Translations under genes and position numbers: made by a program
Assembly: GCA_016206745.1 (NCBI GenBank)
Contig: JACQQW010000215.1
Location: 1 to 9,656, forward strand
DNA length: 9,656 bases
From: Candidatus Omnitrophota bacterium
GTDB lineage: Bacteria > Omnitrophota > Gorgyraeia > Zapsychrales > Fredricksoniimonadaceae
Reading direction: 5' to 3'
The notes under the pieces: generated by a model
Databases searched by the model: none
The model's input: the letters and a program-made list of their open reading frames with translations, nothing else
What the model was told of the DNA's origin: nothing
In this document: one piece after another, positions 5,561 through 9,656 of the stretch
How the letters are laid out: each line of letters opens with the position of its first letter
Numbering within the stretch: position 1 is the first letter of the stretch

Positions 5561-5584
5561 GCCATAAACCGAATGGTTTATGGC
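5561..5584 (+). terminator. Hairpin 2 of a tandem pair
   Basis: GCCATAAACC (5561-5570) pairs perfectly with GGTTTATGGC (5575-5584) around a GAAT loop. Nine of its ten pairs correspond to the outer stem of hairpin 1, with one G-C pair replaced by A-T. No U tract follows on either strand. Confidence 0.5.
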
Positions 5585-5606
5585 TGGTATAAACAAAAAG
5601 ATTATA

Positions 5607-5612
5607 TATAAT
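5607..5612 (+). promoter_or_regulatory. Candidate -10 box for the methyltransferase-like gene
   Basis: TATAAT lies seven bases before the ATG at 5620, again predicting a start of transcription at or next to the start codon. No good -35 box stands at the right distance. An alternative extended -10 (TGGTATAAA, 5585-5593) would give a leader of about 20 nt without a ribosome-binding site. Confidence 0.4.
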
Positions 5613-5619
5613 ACCCCTC

Positions 5620-6282
5620 ATGGATTTAAAGCCCCGTTTGCAACGCTGGTTCAAGCCCCGTTTCGCGGTCATTTACCCCTTTGGGGTCCTGGTGCTTTTA
5701 TTCGGCTCCTGCAATGACCATTCTCTGGGCGCAGGAATCGGTTACATCATCGCCGGGCTTCTCATTCGCCTCTGGTCCAATGGTTATGCGGTCAAAAACG
5801 ACAAACTGACCACCTCCGGCCCTTACGCTTTTGTGCGCAACCCCCTTTACCTGGGAACATTCCTGATTGCCATAGGTTTTGTCATCGCCTTGAATATGTC
5901 CTGGATGGGGATTGTGTTCCTCCTGGCGCTGACCTGGGTCTATTATAAAACCATACAAAACGAACAAGGGATGCTAAGCGACAAATTCGGGGACGCTTAC
6001 CGCGCATACGCCGCAAAAGTGCATGCCATGGTCCCCAGCCTGCTTCCCTATCCCGACGGAGATAAATGGCCGTTTAGCCTGCAAAGGCTCATTGACAGCA
6101 AAGAACATAAACCTTTCTTTTGGGTGATCATTCTTTTAATTGTTTTTCATCTTAAATCCAGGCTGTTTTTAGAACACCAGCCCATGACCACCAAGACCTG
6201 GATCTTAGCAGGCTTGGGCGTACTGCTGGTCTTGCTGGACATCCTCTACGAAATGAACAAAAATAAAATCCATCGCAAATGA
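5620..6282 (+). CDS. Isoprenylcysteine carboxyl methyltransferase-like membrane protein
   Basis: This is a 220-residue polytopic membrane protein of the ICMT/phospholipid methyltransferase-like group, which use S-adenosylmethionine within the membrane. The family signature is clear: TTSGPYAFVRNPLYLG (64-79), a hydrophobic hairpin (about 78-108), then a conserved Glu115, FG..Y..Y (123-130) and VPSLLP (138-143). Hydrophobic segments are near 17-33, 36-52, 78-108, 166-178 and 193-210. The last two lie beyond the usual end of the fold and are an extension. The substrate is unknown; bacterial relatives are seldom characterised. It overlaps the next gene by ATGA, so the two are translationally coupled. 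No ribosome-binding site precedes the ATG. Confidence 0.8.
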   Translation: MDLKPRLQRWFKPRFAVIYPFGVLVLLFGSCNDHSLGAGIGYIIAGLLIRLWSNGYAVKNDKLTTSGPYAFVRNPLYLGTFLIAIGFVIALNMSWMGIVFLLALTWVYYKTIQNEQGMLSDKFGDAYRAYAAKVHAMVPSLLPYPDGDKWPFSLQRLIDSKEHKPFFWVIILLIVFHLKSRLFLEHQPMTTKTWILAGLGVLLVLLDILYEMNKNKIHRK

Positions 6283-8216
6283 AATTGCCCGCGCACATTA
6301 AGGCAGCGAAGCTTTCATGGGTGGCATTTTTCTTGGTCCTGGCCCATATGGCCGTTTTCCTTTATCTGAACACCCGCCCCATTTACTGGACCCACCAGGA
6401 AATGCTCTGGCACGGCTTTTTTTGGTCCATGGATGACGCCGACCGGCTCACTTTGCACCAGGGCCTTTATTGGAAGGATTTCCTCAAGCCTTTTTATCCG
6501 TTCTATGTCGAGGCCATTTTCCGCGCGCGCCAGGTGTCTTATGTGGCGGACATGCTGTTTTTTAAATTCTGGCAAATGTTCGGGCAGGTTTTGTTAAGGA
6601 ACTATACGCTGGTCCTTCTGCATGCCCTCAACGTATTTTTGGTATGGAAAATCACCTTTCATTTGACCCGCCAGAAAAACGCGGCCTGGCTTGCCGCGTT
6701 GATGTTATTAAACAGCGGGGTGGCCCTGGCGACCCTGATGTTCCCTTTCCGCAGCGCGAAACTCCTGGTCATGACCTTGTTCTTGACGGCCTGGTTTATG
6801 GCCGCCCGCGGCACATTCCTGCAACGGCCATTGACATACCGGCTGTGTTTTTACGCCGTCACTGTGCTGGCTTTATTGACCGATGAAAATTCTTATTTTT
6901 TCATGCCTTTCGTGTTCCTGTCCATAGGGATACGGGACGGCTTTAAAAACATCCTGCGCCCCAGGTTCTTTATAGAAACGGCGCTGACCTTGGCCGTGTT
7001 CGGGCTGTCGGTAGCCGGCATTTATTTCCTGGTCCTGGCCCTGCCGCAACAATATTTGGCCTGGGGTATCGTCGGGGACGCCCTGCGGCATCTATGGGTC
7101 TATTGGCAGACGCCTGGGGCGGTATTTTCAGACCTGGGAAAAGCTTTTTTCGGCCATTTTTTGCGCCGGGACTTCGGCTATTGGGATTTAAGTCTGTGGG
7201 GAATACTGGCGGCGATATCTGCCCTGGGCCTATTGGTTGCAGGAATTTGGGAAAGGTCGTGGTCGCGCCAACAGATATGGGTCATGGCATCTTTGACGTG
7301 CCTTATAGCGGTAAAGGCGTTCTTATTGCCCCACAATTCCGGCGTCCACACCCCTCCGCTAATGCCCCAAGGCACCGTTTTTCCAAGCCTGTTCTTCTTT
7401 AGTTACTATTACACGTACGGCGAGGCCGTGCTTTTTGCCCTGATCGCCGGATTGTTCTTAAACGGGGCGCTCGCCAAACACCGGGCCATGCCCGCTGCGG
7501 CATTGGTCCTTTCTTTGTTCATCGGCCTCTCCAGCGCCATCCATTTAAAAGACGGCCCCGAGGACACTTTGCGCTACCACCTGCTATGGGAGCCCCATCG
7601 CCAGCGAATCGTCAAGAATGTCCTGGACCTTGAAAAATTCCTGGCCCGCAAAAATGACCTGCCGGTGTATGTTTCTTTTAAAAGCGGGGATTATCCCCTG
7701 GCCAGGGGGCGGCTGTCCGAGCACCCGCTTATTCCCAGCCGGTATTGCCAATATGTGCTGCTGCGTTATTTGCGGGACATTGAAGCGGGCCGGGTGATCA
7801 TCTCTTTGAAGAATGCGCGTCCCCTCAAACCATTGCCGTATCCGGATGAATTGAGCAATGCCCGTTTTTTTCTGGACATGGCCACGGGCCAGACCTGCGA
7901 TTTACAGGCGGTGCGGCAAAAATACGGCCTTGAGGGCATGTCCCCCAACATCGTGACCAAGCCGGGAATGAAATCTTTGTTAGTCACAGACCCCCAAGCC
8001 AAGGAAGTCATTTTCTTTATCAAAGGCCGTGCCCAGTTCTTTCTGGAAGCCAATAATACCCACCGGGCCACCGGGGAACAAACTTACGGGCAGGCATATG
8101 AAATGGTCCGTTTAAGTTTTAAAGACGCCGGTCTCCAAGCGCCCATCACCATCAACCTCCTCATTGCACCGCAACAAGGTCAAACCGTGGAATTAGCCGG
8201 GCCGTTTGTCATGTAA
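6279..8216 (+). CDS. Polytopic membrane protein with GT-C-like outline, function unknown
   Basis: I do not recognise the family with certainty. The 645 residues begin with a transmembrane segment (14-32), followed by an acidic loop containing MDDAD (51-55) and aromatic-rich stretches. About nine further hydrophobic segments follow, near 107-125, 135-155, 159-176, 187-218, 231-256, 305-323, 332-350, 380-398 and 404-421. A C-terminal soluble region (about 425-645) follows, probably periplasmic. A first loop with paired acidic residues after transmembrane segment 1 is typical of GT-C lipid-linked sugar transferases, so a role in envelope glycosylation is plausible, but no decisive motif is seen. 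The ATG overlaps the preceding stop (ATGA). The gene ends 18 bp from the stop of a convergent gene. Confidence 0.7.
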   Translation: MKLPAHIKAAKLSWVAFFLVLAHMAVFLYLNTRPIYWTHQEMLWHGFFWSMDDADRLTLHQGLYWKDFLKPFYPFYVEAIFRARQVSYVADMLFFKFWQMFGQVLLRNYTLVLLHALNVFLVWKITFHLTRQKNAAWLAALMLLNSGVALATLMFPFRSAKLLVMTLFLTAWFMAARGTFLQRPLTYRLCFYAVTVLALLTDENSYFFMPFVFLSIGIRDGFKNILRPRFFIETALTLAVFGLSVAGIYFLVLALPQQYLAWGIVGDALRHLWVYWQTPGAVFSDLGKAFFGHFLRRDFGYWDLSLWGILAAISALGLLVAGIWERSWSRQQIWVMASLTCLIAVKAFLLPHNSGVHTPPLMPQGTVFPSLFFFSYYYTYGEAVLFALIAGLFLNGALAKHRAMPAAALVLSLFIGLSSAIHLKDGPEDTLRYHLLWEPHRQRIVKNVLDLEKFLARKNDLPVYVSFKSGDYPLARGRLSEHPLIPSRYCQYVLLRYLRDIEAGRVIISLKNARPLKPLPYPDELSNARFFLDMATGQTCDLQAVRQKYGLEGMSPNIVTKPGMKSLLVTDPQAKEVIFFIKGRAQFFLEANNTHRATGEQTYGQAYEMVRLSFKDAGLQAPITINLLIAPQQGQTVELAGPFVM

Positions 8217-8226
8217 AGAAATTTGG

Positions 8227-8238
8227 ATAAAATTTTAT
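8227..8238. other. AT-rich palindrome at the convergent junction
   Basis: ATAAAATTTTAT is a perfect 12-bp palindrome in the narrow gap between two convergent genes and overlaps the stop of the minus-strand gene. It is too short and AT-rich to call a terminator; nothing else in the gap looks like one. Confidence 0.25.
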
Positions 8239-8813
8239 TGCGGAATAAGCGTCATTGTGACCGTGGGCTGGCCGGGGAAAAGCTCATCCGCAAGGCCATT
8301 GTACTGGATGGCGGTGCTGGTGTCGAAATTCACCCGCACCTTGTGGCTGGCGATGCCGTTTGTGATGGTGATGGGGGTTGAAAGCGTGTCCGGGGTGGGC
8401 GTGATCCCTCCGGGCACGGTCACTAAACATTCGGCCTCAGCTGCCGCGGAATTTGAATACACACAACCTCCGTTTGGCCCATTCGCAGCGGTTGTATATC
8501 TGCCTGCGCCGTCATTGCCTTTAACGGTAAAAACAGCCGACGGGGTCACCCTTACTTGCGTGTACGTGCCGTCCGGCACATTAAGCCCGGCAAAGAAATT
8601 ACCGGCCGCTTGTCCGGAATTAGCGGCGGCGATGTCAATCGTTGTCGATGATCCATTAGAAACAGTAACCCAGGAAGTGCCGTTATACATTTCAAACAGG
8701 GTCACCGTCACTTTATAAACGTTTGAAGGCCCATCCGCCAGCACCGGTTGGGAAAATAAAATCCCCAACATGATTGTCAAGGGGGCTTTCATGCGCAATA
8801 AGAAAATGCCCAT
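8235..8813 (-). CDS. Secreted protein with signal peptide, probable beta-sandwich, function unknown
   Basis: The 192-residue product starts with a signal peptide (basic/hydrophobic residues 1-26, likely cleavage at QPVLA|DGPS). The mature part is rich in Thr, Val, Ser, Asn and Gly with alternating strand-like patterns, including YKVTVTLFEMYNGTSWVTV (33-51) and the VPDGTYTQVRVTPSAVFTV stretch (79-97). This resembles DUF4382-like or other Ig-fold surface proteins, but I cannot assign a family. Two cysteines (117 and 129) could form a disulfide. The start is supported by AGGAAGG seven bases upstream of the ATG; Met8 is a less likely alternative. It begins one base after the stop of the barrel gene, so the two are probably translated from one mRNA and exported together. 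Confidence 0.8.
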   Translation of the reverse strand: MGIFLLRMKAPLTIMLGILFSQPVLADGPSNVYKVTVTLFEMYNGTSWVTVSNGSSTTIDIAAANSGQAAGNFFAGLNVPDGTYTQVRVTPSAVFTVKGNDGAGRYTTAANGPNGGCVYSNSAAAEAECLVTVPGGITPTPDTLSTPITITNGIASHKVRVNFDTSTAIQYNGLADELFPGQPTVTMTLIPQ

Positions 8814-8814
8814 T

Positions 8815-9656
8815 TTATGTCCTTCCTGCTTCCACGGTCAATCCTGCAGGCGTTTCCGTCCACTTTTCCACCACAATGTCAAAGTTTCTTTCAACAGGAT
8901 CCAAAATTTGTTCACTTAAATCTTTAGTCGGAAAAGGTTGATCGGAGAATTTAAACGCGTCACGAATATCTTTCCAGGTGTTAAAGGCCACGGAAAACCT
9001 TAATTGCCCGCCATATTCCTGGCTCCCCTTATTATCGTCCCAGGTAAAAAATTCCGCGCGGATATTAGTGCTCAAGCGGGCCTCCAACCTTCCCTTCCAG
9101 CCGACTTTATCGGAAAATTTATCAAGATCATACCAAAATCCGCTGCCGAAAACCTTCAACCACGGCACATACGGTACCGGGGCCCCCAGCTCATAATCGA
9201 CCCCATCGGCCGCGCGCTCAAACACGGTCACACTCGATGACTCTTCCACATTCCTTTTCCCGGTCACGCCAAAATAAGTGTTCACCCGGGCTTCCAGAAT
9301 CTGCCCCAATGCCTCCGCCCCCACCCCCACACGGCCATGTTGATGCAAATCCTGATAGTCGCCAAAAACATTTAAACCAAGAATTAAATTTTGGGACGCC
9401 ATCCTGCGGTAACCTGTTCCAAAATTATAGGTTGTTTTGTCAACCCGCTTGTTGATGCGCGGCTGAATAAAAAATGTGTTTATTTTCCCTTCATCCTGAT
9501 ACAAAGGCTGAACGGTCTGAAAATAAACAGTGGGTTTTTGATGGGTTTCCACTTTGGTGGACAACTCAATGCGCTTAAGCCACGCGGGGAAATCTTTATC
9601 ATTGTTTTGGGCGGAAACAGGGGAAATAAAAAGAGAAAAGAAGGCAAAAGCGGTAA
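8815..9656 (-). CDS. Inverse-autotransporter-type outer-membrane beta-barrel protein (5' end outside window)
   Basis: Open in frame to the right edge, with 279 residues visible. The first visible codons read as the end of a signal peptide (AFAFFSLFISPVSA, likely cleavage before QNN), so the true start lies just beyond the window; the in-frame TTG at 9564 is not the start. The rest has alternating amphipathic strands typical of intimin/invasin barrels: INTFFIQPRINKRVDKTTYNFGTGYRRM, LILGLNVFGDYQD, GRVGVGAEALG, ILEARVNTYFG and later YGGQLRFSVAF. Family members usually carry Ig-like passenger domains after the barrel, but this one ends about 55 residues after the last clear strand. It is thus a barrel-only form, or its passenger has been split off or lost. 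The gene directly downstream encodes a secreted protein. Confidence 0.75.
   Translation of the reverse strand, partial: TAFAFFSLFISPVSAQNNDKDFPAWLKRIELSTKVETHQKPTVYFQTVQPLYQDEGKINTFFIQPRINKRVDKTTYNFGTGYRRMASQNLILGLNVFGDYQDLHQHGRVGVGAEALGQILEARVNTYFGVTGKRNVEESSSVTVFERAADGVDYELGAPVPYVPWLKVFGSGFWYDLDKFSDKVGWKGRLEARLSTNIRAEFFTWDDNKGSQEYGGQLRFSVAFNTWKDIRDAFKFSDQPFPTKDLSEQILDPVERNFDIVVEKWTETPAGLTVEAGRT

Noticed and set aside
8206..8718. Plus-strand reading frame opposite the secreted-protein gene
   Set aside because: It is antisense to a gene with a signal peptide and a good ribosome-binding site, and starts inside the end of the preceding gene.
9562..9564. TTG as the start of the barrel gene
   Set aside because: The frame remains open to the window edge, and the upstream codons encode a convincing signal-peptide end with a V-S-A cleavage site.
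1..9656. CRISPR array, complete insertion sequence or defence system
   Set aside because: No spaced repeat array, transposase, nuclease or toxin-antitoxin pair is seen anywhere. The only repeats are the short ones listed.

Overview
The window looks like a chromosomal segment of a Gram-negative bacterium of moderate GC content. The outer-membrane inference rests on an inverse-autotransporter-type beta-barrel at the right edge. Gene order and the mixture of products would fit a little-studied lineage such as Omnitrophota or another PVC-related phylum, but that placement is a guess from style and not from a marker gene.

Left edge (1-180): a gene-poor strip with two copies of a 9-bp repeat, four 10-bp tandem repeat units, and then what appears to be only the 5' half of a tRNA-Pro(CGG) on the minus strand, broken exactly at the end of the anticodon loop. 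This suggests an integrated element or rearrangement whose bulk lies left of the window.

Centre left (194-4970, minus strand): one compact riboflavin operon, read right to left as ribBA, ribH, nusB, a PHP-family phosphoesterase/nuclease, ribD, ribE. It encodes every committed riboflavin step (GTP cyclohydrolase II, DHBP synthase, deaminase/reductase, lumazine synthase, riboflavin synthase) except the dedicated phosphatase. Two of the junctions are TAATG stop/start overlaps, and two of the intergenic gaps carry strong hairpins. No FMN riboswitch is visible and the predicted leader is only about 26 nt.

Divergent control region (4971-5058): the ribBA promoter (TTGACA-N17-TATACT, minus) and the pncC promoter (TTGTCA-N17-TATAAT, plus) have -35 boxes that share five base pairs, so RNA polymerase should not be able to occupy both. 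Three TTTGGC half-sites surround the shared box. The plus-strand promoter places transcription start at the pncC ATG, which predicts a leaderless mRNA.

Centre right (5059-8216, plus strand): pncC (CinA C-terminal family, NMN deamidation), two related tandem hairpins, an isoprenylcysteine-methyltransferase-like membrane protein, and, overlapping it by ATGA, a 645-residue polytopic membrane protein with a GT-C-like outline.

Right edge (8235-9656, minus strand, convergent): a signal-peptide-bearing secreted protein of unknown function directly downstream of a barrel-only inverse-autotransporter-like protein whose start lies just beyond the window. The two genes are one base apart and probably form a surface module.
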